Assembly: GCA_051861445.1 (NCBI GenBank)
Contig: JBHYCS010000013.1
Location: 78,967 to 142,966 of the forward strand
Source: Parasediminibacterium sp051861445
GTDB taxonomy: Bacteria > Bacteroidota > Bacteroidia > Chitinophagales > Chitinophagaceae
DNA: 64,000 nt
Reading direction: 5' to 3'
Position 1 is the stretch's first letter, and each line of letters starts with the position of its first letter. Positions 9,571-18,538 of this stretch are shown in pieces. The notes beneath the pieces are model-generated. The model did not search any database. It worked only from the letters and a program-made list of their open reading frames with translations, and was not told the DNA's origin. The translations under genes were made by a program, and so were the position numbers.

Positions 9571-11133
9571 ATGCAAATGCGAACAGGTGTAAGAAACGCT
9601 GTGTTATTATTAGCCTTGATAGGAGGCTTATCTTCATGTAGTTCTTTCAAAAAAAAGAAAGAAGCTTCAACCGCAACAGGTATGATTTATAACGATAAAA
9701 CCCAAGGTGGATTTTACGTTGCAAAACCAAAAGACATTAAAACTGCTCCAGGTTTAGTTTTTGTTCAAGGTGGTACATTTACAATGGGAGCAACACAAGA
9801 AGATGTAATGGGAGATTGGAACAATATTCCAAGACGTGTTACTGTAAACTCTTTCTTTATTGATAGAACAGAAGTTGCAAACGTTCACTACAGAGAATAT
9901 TTATATTGGCTAGAAAACGTGTTTAGCGATCCTCAATACGAAAAAGTTTTACAAGGTGCAGTACCAGATAGCCTCGTTTGGAGAAGCGAATTAGCCTATA
10001 ACGAACCTTATGTAGAATATTATTTCCGTCATCCATCTTACAATTATTATCCGGTTGTTGGTGTAACTTGGAAACAAGCAACTGACTATTGTATTTGGCG
10101 TACAGATCGTGTAAACGAATTAGAATTAATAAACAAAGGCTATATTAACAAAAACAGTTTTAAAACTGAAATGAATGGTGGTGGTCAAGAAAACTTTAGT
10201 ACAAAAAGCTATTTAATGGGTGAATATCAAGTTCAGCCAGGTAAAATAGCTACATCAAAAAGTAATCCTCTGAAAGACGCACAAGGTAGACCAAGAACAC
10301 AAGTTAGATTTGACGATGGTATTATGTTTGGCGACTACAGATTACCAACTGAAGCAGAGTGGGAATATGCAGCTTATGGCTACGTAATGGAAAACCCAAT
10401 GAAAAAACCTTCTGCTAAACAAAGAGGCGAAGAAGTAATTGCTAATAAACAAATTTATTCTTGGAGAAATGATGGCTTTGATAATCTTCGTTCTACAAGA
10501 GAAGGAGGATACCAAGGTGCTTTTTTAGCCAACTTTAAACGTGGTAGTGGTGATAACATGGGTGTAGCAGGTGGTTTAAATGATAATGCTGCAATTACTG
10601 CTGATGTTTATTCTTTTGTTCCAAATGGATATGGTTTGCATAATATGAGTGGTAACGTAAGTGAGTGGGTTGCTGATGTTTATAGACCTTTAACAAGTAT
10701 TGAGGCTGATGATTTTAATCCATTCCGTGGAAACGTGTTTAAAAAAGTAGACATGACTGGTGGTCAAGGCAACTTACGTGATAGTTTGGGAAGAATTAAA
10801 ATGATACCAGAATCTGATTCTGCATTAAAAGTTAGAAGAAACTACCAAAGAGCTTATGCGATAGATCATTTAGATGGAGATAGTGTTAGCCAAGTAAATT
10901 ATGGTTACGGTATTACTACATTAATTTCTGACAAATCTAGAGTTATTAAGGGTGGTAGCTGGAATGATAGACCTTATTGGTTGAGCCCTGGTACAAGAAG
11001 ATTTTTAGAAGAAGATCAAAGTAGCAGCACTGTAGGTTTCCGTTGTGCAATGACACATATGGGTGCACCTGAAGGTTTAAAAGCAAAAATTAGAACAGGG
11101 AATAATTTCCCTAGTAGAAAATCAAGAAGATAA
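9571..11133 (+). CDS. gldJ: Gliding motility / T9SS lipoprotein GldJ
   Basis: 520 residues from the ATG at 9571. This start gives a clean lipoprotein signal (hydrophobic core VLLLALIGGL then LSSC, Cys 23 as lipidation site); the frame can be extended 39 codons upstream, but the added part has no signal character. The rest is a formylglycine-generating-enzyme-like (SUMF/FGE) fold: FVQGGTFTMGATQEDV near the start, DYRLPTEAEWEYAAYG in the middle, LHNMSGNVSEWVADVY and RVIKGGSWNDRPYWL later, ending GFRCAM. GldJ and its relative GldK use this fold structurally in the T9SS ring and gliding machinery, not as an enzyme. The divergent porU-porV pair and the downstream murF match the gldJ locus of other Bacteroidota, which favours GldJ over GldK. 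Confidence 0.9.
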   Translation: MQMRTGVRNAVLLLALIGGLSSCSSFKKKKEASTATGMIYNDKTQGGFYVAKPKDIKTAPGLVFVQGGTFTMGATQEDVMGDWNNIPRRVTVNSFFIDRTEVANVHYREYLYWLENVFSDPQYEKVLQGAVPDSLVWRSELAYNEPYVEYYFRHPSYNYYPVVGVTWKQATDYCIWRTDRVNELELINKGYINKNSFKTEMNGGGQENFSTKSYLMGEYQVQPGKIATSKSNPLKDAQGRPRTQVRFDDGIMFGDYRLPTEAEWEYAAYGYVMENPMKKPSAKQRGEEVIANKQIYSWRNDGFDNLRSTREGGYQGAFLANFKRGSGDNMGVAGGLNDNAAITADVYSFVPNGYGLHNMSGNVSEWVADVYRPLTSIEADDFNPFRGNVFKKVDMTGGQGNLRDSLGRIKMIPESDSALKVRRNYQRAYAIDHLDGDSVSQVNYGYGITTLISDKSRVIKGGSWNDRPYWLSPGTRRFLEEDQSSSTVGFRCAMTHMGAPEGLKAKIRTGNNFPSRKSRR

Positions 11134-11179
11134 GGTAAAGGTAAATACAACCGTTTTACTGAAAAGTAAAACAAAAACG

Positions 11180-11211
11180 AAAACCGCTTCAATAATTTGG
11201 AGCGGTTTTTT
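11180..11211 (+). terminator. intrinsic terminator after gldJ
   Basis: Inverted repeat AAACCGCT / AGCGGTTT (11181-11188 with 11201-11208) with a 12-nt loop and a following T-run, 46 bp after the gldJ stop. Confidence 0.8.
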
Positions 11212-11282
11212 ATTTAAACATCATTTGAATAATTAAATGCTTATTACAAGCAATTCTTTTCATTTATTTGTAAGAAAAAAAA

Positions 11283-12563
11283 GTGAACATTTCAGATTTA
11301 TACGCCATTTATCAGCAATACCCATCTGTACAAACAGATACTAGAAAACTAAAACAAAACGATTTGTTTTTTGCCTTAAAAGGTCCAAACTTTAATGGTA
11401 ATAATTATGCTTTACAGGCACTTGAAGCAGGTGCAGCTTATGCAATAATAGACGAACCAATAGTTGTCAATCATCCTCAGCTAATTTTAGTTGATAACGT
11501 GCTAGAAACATTGCAAGCATTAGCTAAATTTCATAGAGAACAATTTACGGTTCCATTTATTGCAATTACTGGAAGCAATGGAAAAACAACAACCAAAGAG
11601 CTTGTAAGTACAGTTCTTTCAACCCATTATAAAACATATACTACACAAGGAAACCTAAATAACCATATTGGTATACCATTAACTATTTTAAGCATACAAA
11701 AAGATGCAGAAATAGCAGTGATTGAAATGGGTGCTAATCATCAAAAAGAAATTGAAGGTTATTGTTTATATACCTTGCCTAATTATGGTTTAATTACCAA
11801 TTGTGGCAAAGCACATCTAGAAGGTTTTGGTGGTGTTGAAGGCGTGAAAAAAGGAAAGGGTGAGTTGTATGATTTCTTAAGAAATACGAATGGAACAGCC
11901 TTTGTTTATTGGGATTACGACTATTTGCAAACAATGAGCAATGGAATAAAAAATATTGTACAATATAGTTCGAAGGAAGCTGTGGGTACACAAGGATTCT
12001 GCGTAAAAAGTGAACCTTTTTTAGAAGTTTCAATCGAAAACAACGAACATTTAAAGGTTATAAAAACACAGTTAGTAGGTGAATACAATTTACCAAATGT
12101 GCTTTGTGCTGTAGCAATTGGTTTGTTCTTTAAAGTTCCTGAAGAAAAAATAAAAGCAGCAATTGAAGATTATGCTCCATCTAACAGCAGATCTCAATTA
12201 ATTAAAAAAGATAGCAACACAATTGTTTTAGATGCATACAATGCTAATCCTACAAGTATGAAAGCAGCTATTGAAAACTTTGCCAAATTAAATGAAAAAG
12301 ATAAAATATTAATGCTTGGAGGAATGATGGAATTAGGAGAAGATAGCATTAATGAACACACAGCTATTATTCAACTCATTCAACAATATAGTTGGTACAA
12401 AGTAGTATTAGTAGGTGGAGATTTTGAAAAAATTACGCATCCATTTATCTACTTTTCAAATGCATTAGAGGCGAATACATGGTTTAAAGAACAATTTTTC
12501 GAAAACAAGTTTTTTTTAATTAAAGGATCAAGAAGCATGCAGATGGAAAAAATATTGTTGTAA
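11283..12563 (+). CDS. murF: UDP-N-acetylmuramoyl-tripeptide:D-alanyl-D-alanine ligase
   Basis: 426 residues. MurF adds D-Ala-D-Ala to the UDP-MurNAc-tripeptide with ATP, the last cytoplasmic step of peptidoglycan precursor synthesis. Visible: the N-terminal substrate domain with the DTRKLKQNDLFFALKG phrase (19-34), the ATP loop TGSNGKTTTKEL (96-107), the EMGANHQKEIEGY motif and the C-terminal DAYNANPTSM motif characteristic of MurF. The only start that preserves the family N-terminus (NISDLYAIY) is GTG at 11283, preceded by an A-rich stretch. The gene follows gldJ but is separated from it by a terminator, so it probably has its own promoter. Confidence 0.96.
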   Translation: MNISDLYAIYQQYPSVQTDTRKLKQNDLFFALKGPNFNGNNYALQALEAGAAYAIIDEPIVVNHPQLILVDNVLETLQALAKFHREQFTVPFIAITGSNGKTTTKELVSTVLSTHYKTYTTQGNLNNHIGIPLTILSIQKDAEIAVIEMGANHQKEIEGYCLYTLPNYGLITNCGKAHLEGFGGVEGVKKGKGELYDFLRNTNGTAFVYWDYDYLQTMSNGIKNIVQYSSKEAVGTQGFCVKSEPFLEVSIENNEHLKVIKTQLVGEYNLPNVLCAVAIGLFFKVPEEKIKAAIEDYAPSNSRSQLIKKDSNTIVLDAYNANPTSMKAAIENFAKLNEKDKILMLGGMMELGEDSINEHTAIIQLIQQYSWYKVVLVGGDFEKITHPFIYFSNALEANTWFKEQFFENKFFLIKGSRSMQMEKILL

Positions 12564-12638
12564 TACACATAATTCAACTTTTGTTACCAAAATAAAGCTT
12601 GGCTACCTATACCTTTACACCATTACAAAATATAAGGT

Positions 12639-13091
12639 ATGAAAGGGAAAAAATCATATATAAGCAGCTTATTACACAATAAATGCCCACGATGTAGAGA
12701 AGGAAACTTATTTATTTCGAACAACGCTTACGATTTAAAGCATGGTAATAACGTAAAAATGCATGAACACTGTACTGTTTGTAACCAAGAAACTGAAATT
12801 GAAGTTGGTTTTTATTATGGTACAAGCTATGTAAGTTATGCACTCACTGTAGCTTTTTCTGGAATTTCATTTGCCTTATGGTTTGTATTGATTGGTTTTG
12901 CATTAGATGACAACCGTTTATTTTGGTGGTTAGGTATTAATGCAGCCATTTTGTTACTAATGCAACCACTTTTCATGCGGTTAAGTAGAACTATATGGAT
13001 TAGTTGGTTTGTAAAGTATGATAAAAATTGGCAAGACCATTTACCGAAAAAATCTGAAAGAGTTGTTCCTGAACATATGGGAAATTGGTAA
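12639..13091 (+). CDS. DUF983 family membrane protein
   Basis: 150 residues. The N-terminal half is a zinc-ribbon-like region with CPRC (residues 15-18) and HCTVCNQ (near 44-50). Two membrane segments follow (YALTVAFSGISFALWFVLIGFAL and WWLGINAAILLLMQPLFMRL), then the basic tail of the family (SRTIWISWFVKYDKNW). These features fit DUF983, whose function is unknown. It lies 75 bp after murF and about 57 bp before a small membrane protein on the same strand. Confidence 0.85.
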   Translation: MKGKKSYISSLLHNKCPRCREGNLFISNNAYDLKHGNNVKMHEHCTVCNQETEIEVGFYYGTSYVSYALTVAFSGISFALWFVLIGFALDDNRLFWWLGINAAILLLMQPLFMRLSRTIWISWFVKYDKNWQDHLPKKSERVVPEHMGNW

Positions 13092-13148
13092 AAACAAAAT
13101 CCATTCAACTATTTGTTACAAAACTTGTAATAATAAGAAACATTTCTT

Positions 13149-13379
13149 TTGGAACCAGAAGTAGCCGCCTTTTTAAAACGCATTATTACCACCATATTCC
13201 TTTCTTTATTTTGGATGTGTATCAGCTCTACAGCTGGTATAATGTTTGGTTATGCATTCGTAGATTCTAGCATTCAAATAGCAAATATTATTTTTTATGT
13301 TTGGCTATTAATTAGTTTCCCTTTGCTTTTTTGGTACATTCGAAAAATATGGTCGAAAAAAATAAATTTTGATAGATAA
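13149..13379 (+). CDS. small two-segment membrane protein
   Basis: 76 residues beginning MEPEVAAFLKRIITTIFLSL and containing two hydrophobic segments (about 10-36 and 45-64) with a basic C-terminus (RKIWSKKINFDR). The only start that keeps the acidic N-terminus is TTG at 13149. I recall similar short proteins with an EPE.AAFLKRI opening in other Bacteroidota, which supports a real gene, but no function is known to me. It ends 35 bp before a hairpin shared with the convergent nrdJ gene. An overlapping frame from 13085 is a shadow. Confidence 0.6.
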   Translation: MEPEVAAFLKRIITTIFLSLFWMCISSTAGIMFGYAFVDSSIQIANIIFYVWLLISFPLLFWYIRKIWSKKINFDR

Positions 13380-13413
13380 TTCTTCTAAAAAATTTATTGA
13401 TTTCTACAAAAAT

Positions 13414-13441
13414 AAAGGCCCAATAAAAATTGGGCGCTTTG
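13414..13441. terminator. bidirectional terminator between the small membrane gene and nrdJ
   Basis: Inverted repeat GCCCAAT / ATTGGGC (13418-13424 with 13429-13435), 4-nt loop. A T-rich run follows on the minus-strand reading and a shorter one on the plus, between two convergent genes. Confidence 0.7.
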
Positions 13442-13483
13442 CTTAATCTATATTCTAGAATATCCGAAAAAAATTGAATCATT

Positions 13484-16400
13484 TTAACTACACCCCATAC
13501 TATTACCACAATTTAAACATTTGTAGCAGGTGCCACTTCTTATAGTAATATGCCCACATGTGTTACAACTTGGTGAATCGCTTTGCATACTTTTAGCAGC
13601 AGCATTTACAGAATCTAAACTATAATCAGCTTTTACACCTGTAAGGGCTCTCTGCAATTTTTGGGGTTGTAATCCTACACTGCTTGTATTGGCACTTGTT
13701 GCAGCAACATGTACATTACTGAGTGAAGGCTGACCAATAAAACTTACATCACTATCAGCATCATCACCAGTATTTTCAACTTGGGGTTTATTTAAAACAT
13801 GTACTAAATCTGTTCTATCTAAATAATCAAAGGCAAGAGCTCTAAATATGAAATCGATTAAAGAAGTAGTCGTTTTTATATTTGGATGATCTACCATTCC
13901 TGCTGGTTCAAACTTGGTAAATACAAATTTTTCTACAAATTCTTCTAGTGGCACTCCATATTGTAAACCAACAGATACCGAAATAGCAAAACAATTCATG
14001 AGGCTACGAAGTGTTGAGCCTTCTTTTGCTAAATCAATAAATATTTCACCTAAAGTTCCATCAGCATATTCACCTGTTCGTAAGAAAAGAACTTGACCGT
14101 TTATTTTAGCTTTTTGAGTATAGCCTCTTCTTTTTGCAGGTAATGCTTTTCTTTCAACAATTCTAGATAATTCTCGTTTCAATTTTGTATCGGTAGAAGC
14201 CTGCATACGCTTGGTAACTTCTGCCAATAACTCATCTACACTCAATGAAGATAAATCTACAATATTGGGTGTATTTGATATTGTTTCAGCAGAATTAATG
14301 GCCACTTCAGCCACTGTTTCTTCTGCTTTTTCTTCATCGACCTTTTTCTTTTTGTCAGATTTATTGCTCAATGGTTGTGATAATTTTGAACCATCTCTAT
14401 ATAAAGCATTTGCTTTTAAACCAAGCTCCCAACTCATTTTATAACAATCTGCAATTTCATCTACTGTTGCTTCATGTGGCAAATTAATAGTTTTAGAAAT
14501 CGCTCCACTTAAAAATGGTTGACAAGCGGCCATCATTTTAATGTGACCATGTGCATGAATATATCTTTCTCCTTTTTTACCACATTTATTGGCACAATCA
14601 AAAACTGGTAAATGTTCAGGTTTTAAGTAAGGAGCACCTTCAACCGTCATACTTCCACAAACATAATCGTTGGCAGCATCTATTTGCTCATCTGTAAAAC
14701 CTAATGCTTCTAGCATGTTAAAGCTCCAATCGTTTATTTGATCGTCTGTAAAACCTAAACGTTTTAAACAAGCATCGCCAAGAGCAAATCTGTTAAATAC
14801 GAATCCAATTTCAAAGGCAGCTTTTGCAGCAGTATTTAGTTTAGCAATTTCTTCTGGTAAAAATCCTTTAGCAGCCAAAGAAGTAGGATTAATAAATGGA
14901 GCACCTTCAAAACTACCTGCACCAACTGCATATTTTTCAATAGCGTCAATTTCTTTTTGACTATATCCTAAAGTTTTTAAAGCGTTAGGAACAGCACCAT
15001 TGATTATTTTGAAATATCCACCACCACTTAATTTTTTAAACTTCACCAATGCAAAATCTGGCTCAACTCCTGTTGTATCACAATCCATTACCAAACCAAT
15101 GGTTCCTGTTGGTGCAATAACGGTTGTTTGTGCGTTTCTGTAGCCAAATTTTTCACCTAGCTGTACGGCATCGTCCCAAGCTTTTGTAGCAGATTTTAAT
15201 AAATAATCAGGACAATATTTTGCATTTATTCCAATTGGTTTTACACTAATTCCTTCATATGCTTCACTAGCATCATAAGCTGCTGCTCTATGATTACGCA
15301 TTACCCTAAGCATATCTGTTTTATTCTCCTCATATTTGCTAAATGCACCTAAGAAGCTAGCCATTTCTGCTGATGTTTTGTAAGCAACGCCAGTCATAAT
15401 TGCACTAACAGCTCCTGCTATTCCTCTTGCTTCTTCACTATCATAAGGTATTCCACTAATCATTAAAACGGTTCCTAAATTAGCGAAACCTAAACCCAAT
15501 GTTCTGTAATCGTAGCTTAATTGTGCAACTTCTTTACTTGGAAATTGGGCCATTAATACAGAAATTTCTAACACTACTGTCCATAATCTACTAATATATT
15601 CCAATCCTTCAACGTCTAATAAATTGGCTTTTTCGTCGAAAAATTTTCTTAGGTTAATAGATGCCAAATTACAAGCGGTATTGTCTAGAAACATGTATTC
15701 GCTGCAAGGGTTAGATGCATTTATTCTTCCACCTTTAGGGCAAGTATGCCATTCGTTAATAGTAGTATCGTATTGTGTTCCAGGATCGGCACAAGCCCAA
15801 GCTGCATAAGCAATTTGATTCCATACTTCTTTTGCAGGAATTCTTTTCATTACTCTGCCATCTGTTCTTGCTTTTAACTCCCATTCTCCATCTTCTTCCA
15901 ATACTTTAAAAAACTCATTCGGAATTCTAATTGAATTATTAGAGTTTTGTCCAGCAACCGTCATATAAGCTTCGCCTTCATAGCTATTATCGTACCCTGC
16001 TGCAACTAAAGCCGCTACTTTCTTTTCTTCCCCAACTTTCCAGTTAATAAAATCCATTATTTCAGGATGATCTAAATCTAAACAAACCATTTTAGCAGCT
16101 CGTCTTGTTGTTCCACCACTTTTAATGGCACCGGCAGCTCTATCACCAATTTTTAAAAAACTCATCAAACCACTTGAAGTTCCACCACCACTTAACTTTT
16201 CTCCATTACCACGTATTTGAGAAAAATTGGTTCCAACACCGCTTCCATATTTAAAAATTCTTGCTTCTCTCACCCATAAATCCATAATTCCACCGTCGTT
16301 TACCAAATCATCGCTTACACTTAAAATAAAACAAGCATGTGGCTGAGGACGTTCGTATGCATTACTAGATTTTTTCAATTCACCATCTACAGCATCTACA

Positions 16401-16870
16401 TAATAGTGTCCTTGTGGCTTACCTGTAATACCATAACTTTCGTGTAAACCGGTATTAAACCATTGTGGACTGTTAGGAACACATGATTGGTTTAGTATGC
16501 TGTAAGCTAATTCTTCATAAAAAATTTGTGCATCTTTTGGTGTAGCAAAATATCCATAACGTTCACCCCAAACCCTCCAACAATTTGCCATTCTATGTGC
16601 TACTTGTTTTACCGATGTTTCTCTACCTGTAGTTCCATCTGTTTGTGGAACACCGGCTTTTCGAAAATATTTTTGAGCTAGAATATCTGTAGCAATTTGG
16701 CTCCATTGTTTTGGAACCTCTACATTATTCATTTCAAAAACTTTTTCTCCATTTGGATTTTTGATTACACTATCTCTGTAATCGTACTCAAACATGTCGT
16801 ATGGACTAACATTTTCTTTTGTAAAACGGCGAGCAAATTGCAAGGCTTTGTTTGTGGTAGGTTTTGCCAT
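13484..16870 (-). CDS. nrdJ: adenosylcobalamin-dependent (class II) ribonucleotide reductase
   Basis: 1,128 residues from the ATG at 16868-16870. The frame can be extended 17 codons, but the inner start gives the usual opening MAKPTTNKALQFARRFT. The enzyme reduces ribonucleotides to deoxyribonucleotides using a cobalamin-derived thiyl radical, independently of oxygen. Visible: the catalytic barrel phrase NPCSEYMFLDNTACNLASIN, the GSGVGTNFSQIRG loop, TAPTGTIGLVMDCDTTGVEP, and a C-terminal Cys-rich tail (CNTCGHITIRSGTCYKCLN, then CGNSMGCS) that carries the redox-active thiols. This is the long B12-dependent type with an extra C-terminal domain. A PduO-type adenosyltransferase near 37 kb would supply the cofactor. 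No other reductase class is in the window. Confidence 0.97.
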   Translation of the reverse strand: MAKPTTNKALQFARRFTKENVSPYDMFEYDYRDSVIKNPNGEKVFEMNNVEVPKQWSQIATDILAQKYFRKAGVPQTDGTTGRETSVKQVAHRMANCWRVWGERYGYFATPKDAQIFYEELAYSILNQSCVPNSPQWFNTGLHESYGITGKPQGHYYVDAVDGELKKSSNAYERPQPHACFILSVSDDLVNDGGIMDLWVREARIFKYGSGVGTNFSQIRGNGEKLSGGGTSSGLMSFLKIGDRAAGAIKSGGTTRRAAKMVCLDLDHPEIMDFINWKVGEEKKVAALVAAGYDNSYEGEAYMTVAGQNSNNSIRIPNEFFKVLEEDGEWELKARTDGRVMKRIPAKEVWNQIAYAAWACADPGTQYDTTINEWHTCPKGGRINASNPCSEYMFLDNTACNLASINLRKFFDEKANLLDVEGLEYISRLWTVVLEISVLMAQFPSKEVAQLSYDYRTLGLGFANLGTVLMISGIPYDSEEARGIAGAVSAIMTGVAYKTSAEMASFLGAFSKYEENKTDMLRVMRNHRAAAYDASEAYEGISVKPIGINAKYCPDYLLKSATKAWDDAVQLGEKFGYRNAQTTVIAPTGTIGLVMDCDTTGVEPDFALVKFKKLSGGGYFKIINGAVPNALKTLGYSQKEIDAIEKYAVGAGSFEGAPFINPTSLAAKGFLPEEIAKLNTAAKAAFEIGFVFNRFALGDACLKRLGFTDDQINDWSFNMLEALGFTDEQIDAANDYVCGSMTVEGAPYLKPEHLPVFDCANKCGKKGERYIHAHGHIKMMAACQPFLSGAISKTINLPHEATVDEIADCYKMSWELGLKANALYRDGSKLSQPLSNKSDKKKKVDEEKAEETVAEVAINSAETISNTPNIVDLSSLSVDELLAEVTKRMQASTDTKLKRELSRIVERKALPAKRRGYTQKAKINGQVLFLRTGEYADGTLGEIFIDLAKEGSTLRSLMNCFAISVSVGLQYGVPLEEFVEKFVFTKFEPAGMVDHPNIKTTTSLIDFIFRALAFDYLDRTDLVHVLNKPQVENTGDDADSDVSFIGQPSLSNVHVAATSANTSSVGLQPQKLQRALTGVKADYSLDSVNAAAKSMQSDSPSCNTCGHITIRSGTCYKCLNCGNSMGCS

Positions 16871-16938
16871 AAAAGAGCGGTGAAGATTTGTGAAATGATG
16901 GGTGTTTACAGCCGTTAACAAATTGTTAAGTGCTTCTA

Positions 16939-16946
16939 CGAAAATA
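16939..16946 (-). promoter_or_regulatory. candidate -7 element of nrdJ
   Basis: TATTTTCG on the minus strand, a one-base variant of TAnnTTTG, about 68 bp before the preferred ATG; predicted leader about 60 nt. No good -33 element. Confidence 0.35.
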
Positions 16947-17224
16947 TTCTTACTTAACTGAAAAAAATAGTTTCAAATTTCAACACCATGTGGATAATCT
17001 TGGTAAAAAATTAGAAAGTACAAAGCCCTATTGCATTACATGAAATACATAAATTAAATTGCTATATTGTATATAAACTTGTTGTTCAACTATCGTTAGT
17101 GAAAAATAAGCGATGCTTACTTTTTTACACATTTAAACTAGTGAAGCTAGTATTTGTCAATAAATTTCTTAATCGTTTTCATAATATGAACGATGTATAA
17201 TATATTGCAGTCAATAGATTGTAT

Positions 17225-17238
17225 ATTGTTTAAACAAT
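17225..17238. promoter_or_regulatory. perfect 14-bp palindrome, possible operator before pcrB
   Basis: ATTGTTTAAACAAT is its own reverse complement and lies about 75 bp before the pcrB start. In AT-rich DNA such palindromes also arise by chance, so the regulatory role is a guess. Confidence 0.3.
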
Positions 17239-17313
17239 GTATGTCTACAATAATATAAATTAACCGTAACAAAGTTTTTTGCATTTTTGCAAGCAACATA
17301 TACAACACATTGC

Positions 17314-18075
17314 ATGAAGCAAGAATTGTACAATCAAATAAGTGAAAGAAAAAAGCTGGGAAAAAAGTCGTTTTCGGTATTAATAGATCCGGATAAGGTA
17401 GATATTGCTGGTATTGATCAACTTGTTCAAATAGCTACTACCTCAAAGGTTGATTATTTTTTTGTTGGAGGAAGTTTGGTAATTTCTAATCATTTAGATG
17501 AATGTATCCGTCAAATTAAATCAAATTGCGATATTCCAGTTATACTTTTTCCTGGCTCACCTTCTCAGGTAAGTAGATATGCTGATGCATTGTTATATTT
17601 ATCACTTATTTCTGGAAGAAATCCTGAATTATTAATTGGTCAACATGTTATTTCTGCTCCGTTTGTTAAAAAAAGTGGATTAGAAATTATTCCAACTGGC
17701 TATATGGTTATTGATGGTGGAGCACCTACCACCGTTTCGTATATTTCAAACGCAAGTCCTATTCCTTCAGATAAAAATGAAATTGCTATGTGTACAGCAA
17801 TGGCTGGAGAAATGTTGGGTATGAAATTAATTTATATGGATGCAGGTAGCGGTGCCAAAAAACCTATTGAAGAAGCCATGATTGCAAAAGTAGCATCGCA
17901 TATTGAAGTGCCCTTAATTGTTGGTGGAGGAATTACAAATGCCGAAAAAGCCTATATCAATTGCAAAGCTGGTGCAGATATTATTGTAGTTGGCAATGCA
18001 ATAGAAAAAGACCTCTCTCTCATAAAAGACATTAGTGCAGCAGTGCATGCAAGCGATACTGTTACTACTTTTTAG
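17314..18075 (+). CDS. pcrB: geranylgeranylglyceryl/heptaprenylglyceryl phosphate synthase family protein (PcrB)
   Basis: 253 residues from the ATG at 17314; an in-frame TTG nine codons earlier adds no family sequence. The protein is a TIM-barrel prenyltransferase that joins a long prenyl diphosphate to sn-glycerol-1-phosphate. Visible: KSFSVLIDPDKVD near the start, FVGGSLV, the substrate stretch FPGSPSQVSRYADALLYLSL, the tyrosine-containing IPTGYMVIDGG, YMDAGSGA and the phosphate-binding end IVGGGITNAEKA with GADIIVVGNAIE. Bacteroidota commonly carry this archaeal-lipid-like enzyme. It is first in a plus-strand run with an unknown exported protein and thiL. Confidence 0.92.
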   Translation: MKQELYNQISERKKLGKKSFSVLIDPDKVDIAGIDQLVQIATTSKVDYFFVGGSLVISNHLDECIRQIKSNCDIPVILFPGSPSQVSRYADALLYLSLISGRNPELLIGQHVISAPFVKKSGLEIIPTGYMVIDGGAPTTVSYISNASPIPSDKNEIAMCTAMAGEMLGMKLIYMDAGSGAKKPIEEAMIAKVASHIEVPLIVGGGITNAEKAYINCKAGADIIVVGNAIEKDLSLIKDISAAVHASDTVTTF

Positions 18076-18103
18076 TTTTTTGATTTTGCTTAAATACAAA
18101 TAA

Positions 18104-18538
18104 TTGAATAAAGCTTTTCTTTCTACTTTTTGTTTGTTGTTGATTGTTGTTCTATCTAGTTTGTTTGTTGCAAACAGCGGTTGTAACTACGTAAATTACA
18201 AACCTATTAGCAAGAAAGAAAAAATTCAGCAACGCCTACCCATTACTTTATTTGATAAAATAATTGCCTTTAGAATAGACCAGCATTCTTGGCCCATTTC
18301 GAAAGAAGATTTCATAAGCAAAGGAGTAACATATAAACAGGCAATGGAATCTTTTCAATTTATGACTATCAAGTTCGATATAAAAGATAGCAACAACATG
18401 CGTTTAACGTATTACGATCATCCAAAAGATATTGATAGAAGAAATGAAAGTGGCAAAATTGAACTGAATCAAAACATAGGCATCATTCAGTTTACAAAAG
18501 AAAAAGATCAATTTATCTGGAAAAAAATAAAATACTAA
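18104..18538 (+). CDS. unknown exported or membrane-anchored protein
   Basis: 144 residues, family not recognised. The N-terminus is a hydrophobic segment (LSTFCLLLIVVLSSLFVAN) followed by SGC, a poor lipobox, so it may be a lipoprotein or a signal-anchored protein. The remainder is hydrophilic, charged and probably alpha/beta. The only usable start is TTG at 18104, since no in-frame ATG precedes the hydrophobic segment. Its TAA overlaps the ATG of thiL by one base, which implies translational coupling and strongly suggests it is real. Confidence 0.6.
   Translation: MNKAFLSTFCLLLIVVLSSLFVANSGCNYVNYKPISKKEKIQQRLPITLFDKIIAFRIDQHSWPISKEDFISKGVTYKQAMESFQFMTIKFDIKDSNNMRLTYYDHPKDIDRRNESGKIELNQNIGIIQFTKEKDQFIWKKIKY

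Larger units (their letters stand above)
16871..17313. other. divergent intergenic region nrdJ / pcrB
   Basis: 443 bp, AT-rich, no supported gene. It carries a -7-like box for nrdJ and a perfect 14-bp palindrome at 17225-17238. I looked for a cobalamin riboswitch (B12 box) before nrdJ and saw none. Confidence 0.6.

Noticed and set aside
12608..12617. TACCTTTA as promoter of the DUF983 gene
   Set aside because: The last base differs from the consensus and the nearest upstream TTTG is 26 bp away, outside the usual spacing.
13085..13270. 61-codon plus-strand frame overlapping the small membrane gene
   Set aside because: Lies in another frame of the better-supported 13149-13379 gene and has no family features.
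16871..17313. cobalamin riboswitch before nrdJ
   Set aside because: No B12-box-like sequence or suitable stem set is visible; not called.
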